DNA of 64,000 nucleotides from Basidiobolus meristosporus CBS 931.73. Lineage: Eukaryota > Basidiobolomycota > Basidiobolomycetes > Basidiobolales > Basidiobolaceae. The notes below the pieces were generated by a model. It had not been told where the DNA came from, ran no database searches, and saw nothing but the letters and a program-made list of their open reading frames with translations. The DNA lies in NCBI GenBank assembly GCA_002104905.1, contig MCFE01000114.1, positions 62,001-126,000 of the forward strand. Reading direction: 5' to 3'. Below are positions 11,340 through 21,738 of the stretch, in pieces (position 1 is the stretch's first letter; each line of letters begins with the position of its first letter). The position numbers and the translations under genes are program-made.

Positions 11340-11690
11340 CCCTATGAAAAATAATTTGGTCCCGCAGGTGGATTCAATCCAGACCATCTGTTAAGATCCT
11401 GTTTAGAGACTGTCATAATAGCGGCAGCTTGGAATTATTTATCCTCCTGATGATCTTATAACTAGATCATGATGGTGTTTTGCAAATTTTACAGCCGAAC
11501 AAAGGGATAAAACTTGACAATTTTTGATTGGTGATGAGACAATATTTGCATAGTATTGTTGTGGTCTCTCAGCGCTCTAGTACTATCTGAAGTGGATCCA
11601 GTTGGCCAGGACTTCCAATAGCCTTATATGGCAAGAAACATGACCGTATTTTGATGGCCTCACCACAAGACTCAGATGGCATTTTTTTGG
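11340..11690. repeat. copy B left terminus, non-coding 3' flank of transposase
   Basis: Terminal repeat followed by about 330 bp with no gene. It includes the conserved motif GGTGGATTCAATCCAGA right inside the terminus (repeated in the other copies), which could be a subterminal binding site. Confidence 0.65.
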
Positions 11691-11694
11691 CTGT

Positions 11695-14506
11695 ATGACA
11701 GCCTACCATTGGTTCTGTATAATGCTACTGTACCAATTTACCAAATGGCATTTCCTTTTTCTACCTCCCCTTGTGCAATTCATATATTCCACTGTAGAAT
11801 CACCTTTCTTTATTTGCTTATCCACTACTACCTTGGGTATTCCACATATAGTTCAAATCAAAAAAAACTATGGCCTCCTGCCTACTAACCTCTACAAACA
11901 CACACACCTGCCGCAATTGACATACTTCTATCACCTCAGCTTTACGGCTTTTTAGTTTGATACTTGCAAAGTTGCCATATACCTTGTACTGCTGATAGCA
12001 TGTACATCTTGCAAACATATGCTTGGTTGTTGCCACTTCTGCCATGAATACCTCCTGAATATTGGCAAAGAACTTCTTGGTATTTAGCCAATATATTCCT
12101 TCTCCCTGCTGGATTCTAGTCCCCCTTATAGGTGCTCTCTGGCTTTTGCTTGTGTAAGCTCAGTATTGAATGGTGTAGAAGTTGGCTTGTGACCACAAGA
12201 AATATGGCATATCTTGGTGGAGTTTTCCTGATAAAAATTAGTTGCTTATTGCACCCAACCCAACTTTGCATTACATAACTGATTACCCACACATTGGGGT
12301 GGCTTAGCTGCTTAATGCCATAGGGATAGGTATCTCCATGTGCACATTTGTCCTCAGTATTTTCCAACTTTTTCTGGCTGACCTCCATGTGCCAACTTAT
12401 CACATCCATGACAGACTTGAAGGTAATATTCTTGATGAGATTGGGATATGGTAGTACCTGCAACTTGACTTGTCTTCCTATCTCCCCTCACATCTGCTCC
12501 ATAGGAAACTCCCAAAAGGTGGAGCAAGGCCCAATATTCTCCACACACCATGCAAGATGGAGTAGGGAATGGATACAGTAGCAGCAGAGATCTATGTGTT
12601 CAGCTTTATGTTTGTAGTATAGCCGCTCAAATCCCATCACAGAATCCGCAAAAAACAGCTGTAGATGCATCAAGTTGTCATTGGTGATGCGCTTCTGGAT
12701 AAATATTCCTACAATGTCCACATATGACTCCCAATGCTTCCAATGTACTCTTAATAGGAATGGCTTCAGAACTCCACTTGAATAAATACATATCAGTTCA
12801 TCCAGTCTTTGCATTTGTATTGTTGCATATGCGTATGAATACTGATTGGAGCTTGTGAGACGTACTTAGGGTAGCGGATACTCTGTAATATCTTACCAAT
12901 TATTTCAAATTTCTCTGGTATCTCAAAGGGCTCATTTAGCTTGAAATGCCCCATTTACAACTTGGTCATGAGTATAGGGAAATTGTCAAAAAGCAATGCA
13001 TTGCTCACTGTGGAAAGCTTTTGCACTGACAGATACCCTCTATCTTAAGTGTCTCTGTTTTCCAATTGGTTCCATATTCTGGCCAATGGCTTATAGCTTG
13101 CCAACTTTGCTGCAATTGCATGCTGACTTCTGCATGTTCTCTCTGTGGGAAGATGTTGTTCTTTGTGCTGGTGTTTAGGTAATAATAATGTGTGTGAATT
13201 ATGGAGTAAATCCCCTGGATCTCACACATTAGACAGCGATACCATCCATTGTGCCCGGAAAAACCTGCTATCTTGCTGATTGCTGGGGAATCTCCAATGC
13301 AGATAATAATATGCACTTTGACATGACAGCCATTTACTGTTATCCTGCTGGAAAGCATACAAAATTCATCCAGCAATGAACACAGGTAGCTATCCAGGTT
13401 GGACAGTGATTTAGGCCCAGATACCAATGGAACTACCATCAGATTATTGCTCCAATACTGTAAGATGGTCAGCAGTTTCAGATTGATGAAAATCAGTGGC
13501 CAGCAGGAATTGCTGGTAGAGTAGTCATTTAATGAGAATCCATCAAGTGTTAAAGCAAAGGCATGGTCACACATACCTTCAAAGTAGCCCTTACTTCTTA
13601 GCTGTTAGTAATGTTTGCCATCAAATATATTGGATATGAGTGTGCTTGATTAATACTGAGTGTGGTAGTGTATAGCTTTGCAATATTTGTTGGACTGCAT
13701 TAGCTTCTTTAGAGGGGGTATTACTGGAATATATCCAGAGTGTGAACAATGCTTTCCCTCAATGGTGGTGGATTCCTGACAATTTGGACACGTGGCAATG
13801 GTAACATTTTTGGATGTGAATGCCATGCAACTGTTAACACATGCTGGAATCAGGACAGTCTCTGGATCATATGTTGCCAGCCACGTGACAGTTGTCCACT
13901 TGTACCATGTACATGGTAAGTAGCATCCTGGTATGATTTTGGCAAGAAGTAGTGATAAATCTTCAAAGCCCCCATTACTGATATTAGTGGAAACATGCCA
14001 CTCCTCTAGCCACAACATTACATCATTCACCAGTAGATGGATCACTGAGCTCACTTGGCTCCATAAAGTATCCTTGGCATTTGTTTCAACAGGTGTTGTC
14101 TCATTGCATATAGGGATTTGACCAGGCTCATACATGGTACTGTTGTTATGGGAGATAGGCTCAAAATCCATCAGTGAGCCTTCTTCATCAGAACTATCAC
14201 TCTGCATGCCATATTTCAAAGGCTGAGGTGCGCCTACAGGCTTCACAAACTCACCTGACTCAGCTTGTGCAAGGTGACAAAGACAGCCAGGTGCCAACAT
14301 AGAAGTATCAACTGGCCGGCAAGATAATGTTGGTACAGTAGTGACCAATGAATGGTCAAATATGACTTGTGTGGCAAAACACTGGCCATGATCCTTGTAA
14401 TACTTCCTATGCTGTCTGCATGCATCATGACTGAGAGGCTTGCCACAATGCCACATGGTCTTTTTTCTCTTCTCTTACAACATTGAGTCAAAGTAGTCTT
14501 GTCCAT
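11695..14506 (-). pseudogene. Plavaka (Tnp2-like) transposase, copy B
   Basis: About 2.8 kb, the most complete copy in the window. Starting at ATG 14506, the main frame (13650-14456) has the Cys/His module (C-x8-C-x2-H part, DACRQHRKYYKDHG), a linker with acidic SDSSDEEGSLMDFEP, and CPNCQESTTIEGKHC. The frame at 13005-13574 has the catalytic core: LTLDGFSLNDYS (first Asp), SGPKSLSNLDSYL, and CIGDSPAISKIAGFSGHNGW (second Asp). Frames at 12488-12814, 12116-12463 and 11818-12045 cover the C-terminal half. The parent would be roughly 900 residues, typical of Plavaka transposases. Several frameshifts and stops inactivate it. Confidence 0.85.
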
Positions 14507-14728
14507 GTGGCAAACAGTTTGACCTTCAACAATGTAATGCTATTATATCACTTTTTGGTCAATACTGATGTGAACTTAAGACAGTTATGTATTTGGGCCA
14601 TTGCACCTACATGAATGTAAGATTCAATGATGACCAGCCATAGTAAGGACTATAAATAAAGTTGTGGCACCACATACACATGTATATGTAACACTGCTTT
14701 CCCATTGGTTTGACTCACTTCCATATAT
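14507..14728. promoter_or_regulatory. divergent promoter region, copy B
   Basis: 222 bp between divergent ATGs. TATAAATA at 14651-14658 faces the accessory gene; TGATATAATA (reverse strand, 14541-14550) faces the transposase. The spacing is identical to copy A. Confidence 0.55.
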
Positions 14729-16783
14729 ATGCTGCCAAAAAATAAAGCAAAGTTGTCTGGTTCCCAAACAAACCCTACCACTGACAGGAATAGAAGTATG
14801 GTTGGACTACATCTTGCTTTGACATTGAGTGCAACAAGTGGGGTTACAACCAAAAAAGGCCCTGTGGAGAGTGTGCCCATTGAAGGTAATAATGCAACTC
14901 CTCAGGCTCTCTGACAAGTAGGCAATTGAGAACCTCTGCCAAGCCACAAGCTCACCATTATGCTCAGGCAGATGAGAATGTTACAAACACAGTACCCTCA
15001 GTTGAAGATCAGCAAGTGGCCATGATAACATCACCACTACCCATATTAGCAAGTATGTTATCAGCTCATACCAAAGCATTAATGAAGCAATTAGGTGCAG
15101 TGACTGATAGAACAGATACAATGGCCCAGAAAAATCAGGAAGTAGTTCAGAAACAGGATGAGTGGATAATACATGTAGAGCAATCAATATCCCTGGTAAA
15201 CAAAGCAGTATCTTTGCTGCAAAGAAGGAACTCAAGTAGCTCAATGTCACAGCCAAGAATTGAGCCATTTCCCAATGTAACAGCAGAGGAACACCGTACA
15301 GTCTTTGAAGCACAACAACAGTGCCCAAAGATAAAGCCCACAGAAAAACCTATCACAGCATAGGAGGGAGACAATGTGGTGTTTATACCAAAGCCTAAAA
15401 GTCAAAAGACATTGAAGATCTGTGAAGCCATTGAGTGCAATAATGAGGAGTGGGCTAATATACATGAGGCTGTCAGAAGTCTAGCACTCCATCACCTTAA
15501 GGCCGGCATACCATGGGACCAAGAACTAAAGGCCAAGCAGAATGCACTTGATTTGTCCATGAGCATTATCCTGGATTCAAACTGGCAAACAGATTTTGGG
15601 CCAGCATTGGTATGCTAAGAATGTATCTTAAGAATAGCAGAAACTATCAGAGGCAGAAGAATAAGAGTGCCAAGGCTAAAAGCCAGTGGCTTCCTCAAGA
15701 GCCTGTTATAAGCTGGGCCAAAAGCTCCAGACAAGCATCAAAGTGACGTCAGGCAGCTAGAAGAGTGCCAATTAAGGACAAGCAGGCAGACATGGATGCA
15801 CCAACACAACATTTATCAAGGAAAAAGTGTAGTACCACTCAAGAAGCATCCAGTCAAAGTAGCAATCAAGGACCTGGCAGTGATAAAAACCAGCTGCTTT
15901 TACAGGAGCGCATCACAACAACAGTTGAGAGCTCAAAACAAGCTAAAAAGAAACATCAGGTTGCCAGAAGAGTGCCAGCAAGGACAAGCAGGCCAAAACA
16001 GATGCGTCAGAGCAGAATTTATCCAGGAGAAAACGTAGTTCTTTGCAAGAAGCACTCAGACAAAGTAGCAGTGAAAGACCTGGCAGTGATAAAGGAAAGG
16101 GTAAAGGGAAAAATGTCTACCTAAGCTTGAGACAGTGAGGCATGCAAAAAAAACTGCAGTTCTTGCCTATTAACGCTGCAAGCCATGAACAGACTGAATC
16201 CCATCATAGCCAAGAAGAATTACCAACAAGAAAACAGCTGTTTTCACAAGAGTTGGTAGTGCAGCCTGTGGAGCTACACTCCAGCAAGGTAGAGGAGTTT
16301 GCTGAAAAAGGCAACTTGTCTATCACAGCCTCCATAGTTGACAGAGTGGAGATCCCACTGATAGTTAAGGCTACAACATCAAGAGCTCAAAAGGCTATCA
16401 CAATGCCTTCAGTGGAGTTTTGGAACATTAATAGGCCCACCAAGAGGTTGCAGCACTTCTTCAAGAGCAGTGCTCAAGAAAATGCACTGGAATATTGCAA
16501 GGATTTATTGCAAAGACTGGCAGATGAGGTGCTAGACCTTGCAGTGCTGGCTGAAGACCAGGACATGTGGGAACCAGTGAATGACCAGTGGCATAAAGCT
16601 GTTGGGTTCCTGCCAAAGTTGTGGAACCAGAGTATTACAGCAGAAATACTTATTGAGTTGTGGATTTTAACGGAGTTATTTGTTGAGTGTAGGGTTGGGC
16701 TTGATGTTAGTGTAGGGTATACAGACTTGTATAGGTCAATACTGTTGGCAATTGAGATGCAGCTGAAGTTCCAATGGAAATAA
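14729..16783 (+). pseudogene. Plavaka accessory protein, copy B (function unknown)
   Basis: About 2 kb. Pieces in order: 14729-14914, a polar N-terminus (MLPKNKAKLSGSQTNPTTD); 14926-15618, a long heptad-like helix (LMKQLGAVTDRTDTMAQKN and so on), with one in-frame TAG at 15361 where copy A reads Cys, then a helical block with NEEWANIHEAVRSLALHHLK; 15765-16124, two tandem basic Ser-rich repeats; and 16142-16783, an acidic C-terminal block (EFWNINRPTKRLQHFFKSSA, LLQRLADEVLDLAVLAED). The same order occurs in copies A and P0, so it is a true element gene. I do not recognise the family. Alternatives are a TnpA-like DNA-binding helper or a captured host gene. Confidence 0.65.
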
Positions 16784-17111
16784 ATCAATATGTACGCATG
16801 AAAAGTAAGAGAAACAGTTGAGTTAGGAAGCAAGGAGTGTGAAAATGAGGCAATAGCCAATCAATTCACACAAATGTAGGAGGCAATAGAGTATCTGGGA
16901 TCAGAAAGTGAGCAAATTAGCAGGGAACCAATCAAAAGCAACTTAAATATTGTTGTGGTGAAATATTTTGACAAAGTTTTTGTGAAATCTGGGTGCAATT
17001 AGTTTTCAATGGTCTCTGGATGGTGTCCTGACAAGATCAGCACCTCTTAGTCACAGGAATTAACTTTCTGAAGGCCTTTTGATGGGATCATCTCAATAAT
17101 TTCTCATAGGG
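16784..17111. repeat. copy B right terminus, accessory side
   Basis: About 330 bp without coding capacity, ending in inverted CCCTATGAGAAATTATTGAG. Matches 6420-6780 inverted and 36061-36238. Confidence 0.75.
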
Positions 17112-18232
17112 AGAATTGTCAAAGCTGAAACTAAGTCCTTCTGCAGTGGCATTACTTACAGATAGTAGGTTCTTGGCAGTTTCTGGTATGTATAGTACTT
17201 CTTTAAAGATCAGTGTATGGCTTCCTTCACTGCTTCTAAGCTTTACTTGGATAGTTCCTTCGCCCATTACATCAAGTGTACTATTGTTACCCATGAAAAC
17301 CTCCTTAATTGGAATTTCTTGATATTAAGTAACAAGTTCTTTTTGGTGTGTGAAGTGCTGAGATGCTCCAGAGTCAACATATCACGTCTGAGAATCCTTG
17401 TTTGTGGTCATATTTAGTGCAGATATGAATAGCCTATTGTCAATTGTTGCAGCATTTCTGTATTCAGGCTTTCTGTGCTGACTATCTCTATATTTGAAGC
17501 ACCAATCAGATGTGTGTCCTTTCCTTTTCCAGTAGTTACAAAAAAGATTGCTATTGACTTTAAAAAGTCTTGGGTATCTCCTTTGTTGGTTATCATGGCT
17601 GATCAAAGTATGCTCTTCTTCCTTCTTATTGGCACTTGATTTTCTTAATTCTTCATCCAGGAGCCTTCCATATACATAATTCAGGGTCAAATGTGCAGTT
17701 CTGGACTCTAGGGCCAATACAGGGCCCTGAAACCTGTCTGTCCTGTTATTCAGGATGGTAACTATCAAATCCTCATTAGTGGTTGGTACACCCACAGATC
17801 CCATTTCATCCACCAGCAGGGTAACTCTGCTGATTAAGTTTTCCATTTCTTCTCCTGGCAGCAACTTTGTAGTAAAGAATTTTTGTCTCTGATACATTCT
17901 CTTAGCAGCTGAACATGACTGGTAGGTGTCATCTAATGCCTTCCAGGCATTCTTTGCTGTTTTTGCTCTTGAGCATTGAATTTGCAATTTGTCTTTAACA
18001 TTAAGGCAAATGTGGTTAAACGCACTTTGTTCTTTCTTCTAATACTTCAAGGCTTCCTCTTACATGTTTTTGGGGGGGCACTCTTCTCCCATGATAATAT
18101 CCCAAAGGCCTTTTTCCTGTAGCAGCATATTCATCTTCACCTTCCACACTTGGTAGTTAGATCTGTCCAGCTTTTTAGCTGAGGAAAAATTCCAGTAGTA
18201 GCAGTAGAGAACATTGCAGAGAGTGACAGCTT
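17112..18232 (-). pseudogene. gag: C1a gag and protease
   Basis: The reverse frame at 17382-17987 reads QCSRAKTAKNAWKALDDTYQ, LTLNYVYGRLLDEELRKSSA and a zinc-knuckle remnant (FCNYWKRKGHTSDWC, with the second Cys of CCHC changed to Trp). The gag start is near 18220. The reverse frame at 17088-17294 holds the segment after the protease (EVLYIPETAKNLLSVSNATA). Stops and shifts are present. It joins integrase at 10586-11339 once copy B is removed. Confidence 0.85.
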
Positions 18233-18245
18233 GGGGCTCATGGCC
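18233..18245 (-). promoter_or_regulatory. C1a primer binding site, mutated
   Basis: The reverse strand reads GGCCATGAGCCCC; intact sister copies have GGTTATGAGCCCC. Two changes weaken pairing to initiator tRNA-Met. Confidence 0.6.
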
Positions 18246-18595
18246 TGTTGTAAGAGTCTTGGAAATATCAGAAGTGATATGGGAGGACAAGTAGATTACA
18301 TGGCTTTCATTTAGTGATTATTGAATGTAAAAGAGGTATTTATACTTTTACATGTTCCTGGCATATCAAAGACATAGAATAGGCTAAGGAAGGTCCCAAG
18401 AATATTTGTGCAAAGTTTGGGGTTGTTTGGACAACTTGGAGAATTTCCATGTTCTGGGTACCTGGCATTTTGGTGAGAATGTTCTAAGTAAATCCCAACA
18501 AGGAATTTGGTCAGTATTCTCTAAGATTTGAAGGTAATGATCTGAGTGACTAAGTTAGGTGTATATTTAGGTGGAATTACAAATTTTTTACAACC
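18246..18595 (-). repeat. C1a 5' LTR
   Basis: About 350 bp. The plus strand begins TGTTGTAAGAGTCTTGG and ends TTTTTTACAAC. It is the same LTR as in C1b, C1c, C1d and C1f. Confidence 0.85.
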
Positions 18596-18818
18596 AATAG
18601 AAGTATGTCAATTGCGGCAGGTGTGCATGTTTGTAGAAGTTAGTAGGCAGGAGACCACAGCTTTTTTGATTCAAGCTCTATGTGGAATACCCAAGATAGT
18701 AGTGGGTAAGCAAATAAAGAGGGGTGATTCTACTGTGGAGTATATGAACTGCACCAGGGGAGATAGAAAAAGGAAATACCATTTGGTAAACTGGTACAGT
18801 GGCATTATACAGAACTAG
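18596..18818 (+). pseudogene. copy A transposase, C-terminal end
   Basis: From 18596 the frame reads PIEVCQLRQVCMFVEVSRQE, then QIKRGDSTVEYMNCTRGDRK and ends KYHLVNWYSGIIQN at the stop 18816-18818. This is the last part of the transposase whose front is at 8741-10585. The long open frame starting at 18546 runs from the copia LTR into this piece, so its first residues are LTR sequence. Confidence 0.8.
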
Positions 18819-19187
18819 CTGTACACTGCCATATTGCCATTATAATGCCATCAGAATCATGCTGTGAGGTCATTGAAATACTGTCTAGATTTTTGCCATG
18901 TAAGGCAATTGGATGTCCCAGCCAGTTGGATCCATTGAAAATAGTTGAAGAATGCAATAAGACCACAACAATGCCATGCATTTATTGCCACAGCACCATT
19001 CAAATCCTGTAGAGTTTTATCACTTTATTTGGGAGTAAAATTAGCAAAATGCTGTAATGATCCTGTCATAAGATTGCTAAGAGGGTCACAAGTTCCAAAC
19101 TGCTGGTAGTATGATGGTCTCTAAACAGGATCCTGTTGGCTGATCTAGATCAGATCCACCCATGGGACCAAATTATTTTTCACAGGG
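18819..19187. repeat. copy A right terminus, 3' flank of transposase
   Basis: Inverse of 11340-11690: about 370 bp without a gene, ending ACCAAATTATTTTTCACAGGG. Confidence 0.75.
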
Positions 19188-20249
19188 GAAGATGTGCCAA
19201 GTTGGCATTGGTAATTTGCTTCTGAATAAATATTCCTACAATGATCACATATGACTCCCAATGCTTCCAATGCACTCCTGGCAGGTATGGCTTCAGAATA
19301 TCACTTGAATAAATACATAACCAGTACATCCAGTCCTTGCATTTGTGTCATCACATATGTGTATAAATATTGAATGGAACCTCTGAGAGATAATTAGGGT
19401 AGTGTATACTCTTTAATATCTTGCCAATTCTTTCAAACTTTTCAGGTATCTCAAAGGGCTCATATAGCCTGAAACTCCCCATTTACAATTTAGTCATCAG
19501 TATAGGGATATTGTAGAAAAGCAAATGCATTGCTCCCAGTGGAAAACTTTTACTCCAACAGATACCCGCTATCTTAAGTATCTCTAGTTTCCAATCAAAT
19601 CCACATTCCAGACAATGGCTCATAGCTTGCCAGCTTTGCTACAATTGCATGCTGACTTCTGTACACTCTCTCTATGGGAAGATGATGTTCTTAGTGTTGG
19701 TGTTTGGGTAAAAATAATATGTGTGAGTTGCAGATTAAATCCCCTGGATCTCTCACATTGGACGGAAATACCATCTATTGTGCTAAGGAAAGGTGGCAAT
19801 TTTGCTGATGGCTGGGGTATCTCCAATGCATATAATAATATGCACTTTGACATGACAGCCATTTACTATTAACCTGCTGGAAAGCATACAAAATTCATCC
19901 TGCAATGAATACAGGTAGCTATCCAGGTTTGACAGTGATTTAGGCCCAGATACCAGTGAGACTACTGCCAGATTTTGGCTCTGAAACCATAAAATAGGTG
20001 GCAGATTCATATTGATGAGAATCAGTGGCCAACAGGCTTTGCTGGTAAAGTACTTGTTTAATGAGAATCTATCAAGTGCCAAAGTAAGTTCTTAGTCATG
20101 CCTACCTTCAAAGTAGCACTTGCTTCATAGCTGTTTGCAATGTTTGCCATCAAGTATATTGGATATGTTTGCACTTGATTGATACCAAGTGCTGTAACCC
20201 TAAGTAGTAAATCCTCAAGCCCCTGTCACTGATATTAGTGGAAACATGC
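19188..20249 (-). pseudogene. P0 transposase, central piece
   Basis: Continues the gene cut at 6419. The reverse frame at 19783-20082 reads SGPKSLSNLDSYLYSLQDEF and CIGDTPAISKIATF, the DDE core around the second Asp. About 240 bp relative to copy B are missing near 20197. It ends at GAAACATGC, where a solo LTR inserted. Confidence 0.75.
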
Positions 20250-20947
20250 TGTTGTGCATCAACATTTAAAGCTTGGCCAATTTCACTCCATTAGAAAATC
20301 TGGTACTCTAACTGATTTTCCCTAATTCAAGCATAACTAATCCCTGTTATGGTTTATTTTATCACTTCTCTGAATCTATTATAGCTGTCACACCTGATCA
20401 ATTTTCATGTAGTCATTACATCCTCAACTGATCCGCCAAGCCTTTCCAAGTGATTAGTCTTCTGAGACCTATCCAATCACTTAGCTGTTGCCAAGATATC
20501 AGCTGATTAATCATACAACTTTTCATTTATCTTATGTTCCTATCAACACCCCAACAGATCTCAGTTAGTCTAGTCACTTGATGCTTACTAATGCAACTCA
20601 ATCAGAAAAGTATAAATAAAGTTTACTGAACTATTTGGTTTAGTGTGTGTCTCAACAAAATTAAAATTGTGCCTCAGCAAAATTAGGAATTCCACAATTT
20701 CATTCTAGTTTCCACCCAGGTCTAGCACATCTAGTATTCCTTACAACACCAAGACTAGCCTGTATGGCAAACCAACTCTGTTGCTTTTATAGCCCAACTC
20801 AACTATATACAAAACCAATATTAGACCAGACCTTCTCTGGTAATATTTCTCTCACCCTTTACAATTCTAAGATTCTGCACTTAGTTATCACTTAGGTTCA
20901 GTTAACTCATTCAAGAGTTTTATATCACTTTTCTCTTGGATACAACA
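20250..20947 (+). repeat. solo gypsy A-family LTR with TSD CATGC
   Basis: About 698 bp, starting TGTTGTGCATCAACAT and ending GATACAACA. It is flanked by a perfect 5-bp duplication CATGC (20245-20249, 20948-20952); removing it restores Plavaka sequence AACATGCCACTTCTC. A solo LTR is left by recombination between the two LTRs of a full insertion. Confidence 0.92.
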
Positions 20948-21490
20948 CATGCCACTTCTCCAGCCACAACATTACATCATTCACCAGTAGATGGATTACT
21001 GGGCTCACTTGGCTCCATAAAGTATCCTTGGCATTTGTTTCAACAGGTGCCATCTCATTGCACATTTGGATTTGACCAGGCTCATACATGGCGCTGTTGT
21101 CAGGGGAGATAGGCTCACAATCCATCAGTGTGCATTCTTTGTCAGAGCTATCACTCTGTGGGCCATATTCACAAGGCTAGGGTGAGCCTAAAGGCATCAC
21201 AAACTCACTTGACTCAGTTTGAAAATTGATACATAGACAGCCAGGTGTCAATATATAAGTATTAACTGACTGGCAAGATAATGTTGGTACAGTAGTGACT
21301 GATGAGTGTCAAATATGACTTGTCTGGCAATGCACTGGCTGTAATCCTTGTAATACTTTCTATGATGTCTGTGTGCTACATGTCTGAGAGGCTTTTGATA
21401 AGAGCCACATGGTCTTTTTTCTCTTTACTTACAATGTTCAACCAAAGAAATCTTGTTTAAGAGGCAAACAGTTCAACCTTCAACAACATA
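20948..21490 (-). pseudogene. P0 transposase, N-terminal piece
   Basis: The reverse frame at 20925-21125 reads PGQIQMCNEMAPVETNAKDT and LWSQVSPVIHLLVNDVMLWL, the linker before the catalytic core. The zinc-finger region follows to about 21440 in broken frames. The start codon context near 21470 is altered. Confidence 0.7.
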
Positions 21491-21738
21491 GTTCTATTAT
21501 ATCACTTTTGGTCAATACTCATGTGAGTTTAAGACAATCCTGTATTTGAGACATTAGACTTGTTCTGTTGGATGTTACCACATTGTGCCAGCCTGATTAT
21601 AGAGCCAGATCAATTGGCTACTCTACAGTACTATCTGGCACTATAATTTCTACCATAATTGCAGTGGTAAAATATAGGTACTGGCAATTTTACACAATCT
21701 TACTTATGTTGCTCAGAGTAGTACTCTCCTTGCTTTAT

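Larger units (their letters stand above)
11340..17111 (-). mobile_element. Plavaka copy B, complete two-gene element (5772 bp)
   Basis: Ends CCCTATGAAAAATAATTTGG at 11340 and, inverted, CCCTATGAGAAATTATTGAG at 17111, giving imperfect terminal inverted repeats of about 17 bp. It sits in copia C1a with a 3-bp duplication AGA (11337-11339 and 17112-17114); removing one copy restores copia sequence exactly. It carries the transposase on minus (to 14506) and the accessory gene on plus (from 14729). Both genes contain stops and shifts, so this copy is complete in outline but dead. A 3-bp duplication agrees with CACTA-type elements. Confidence 0.88.
10586..18595 (-). mobile_element. copia family 1 copy C1a, split by Plavaka copy B
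   Basis: Reverse-strand copia sequence at 10586-11339 and 17112-18595. It is cut at TACAGA and AGAATT, the ancestral join being CAGAATTGTC as in the copy at 54590. The 5' LTR is at 18246-18595. The 3' half of pol and the 3' LTR are missing, ending abruptly at 10586 inside integrase. It inserted into the transposase of copy A. Confidence 0.85.
6420..19187 (+). mobile_element. Plavaka copy A, interrupted by a copia element
   Basis: Left terminus CCCTATGAGAAAT at 6420; right terminus, inverted, ATTATTTTTCACAGGG ending at 19187. The flanks read GCTGAAG before and GAAGATG after, a 3-4 bp duplication (AAG or GAAG) inside the transposase of P0. The accessory gene is on minus and the transposase on plus. 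A copia element fills 10586-18595, and its arrival or decay removed about 1 kb of transposase. Confidence 0.8.

Noticed and set aside
11340-11360. The AAATAATTTGGTCC repeat as a separate MITE family
   Set aside because: It occurs at the end of Plavaka copies next to the transposase 3' flank (11340, 19187, 42466, 63387) and is their terminal repeat.
12116-12463. 115-codon minus frame as a host gene
   Set aside because: The same protein recurs in five places and is the C-terminal part of the Plavaka transposase.
18546-18818. 90-codon open frame as an independent gene
   Set aside because: It begins in a copia LTR and runs into the end of the Plavaka transposase; an accidental fusion at an insertion edge.
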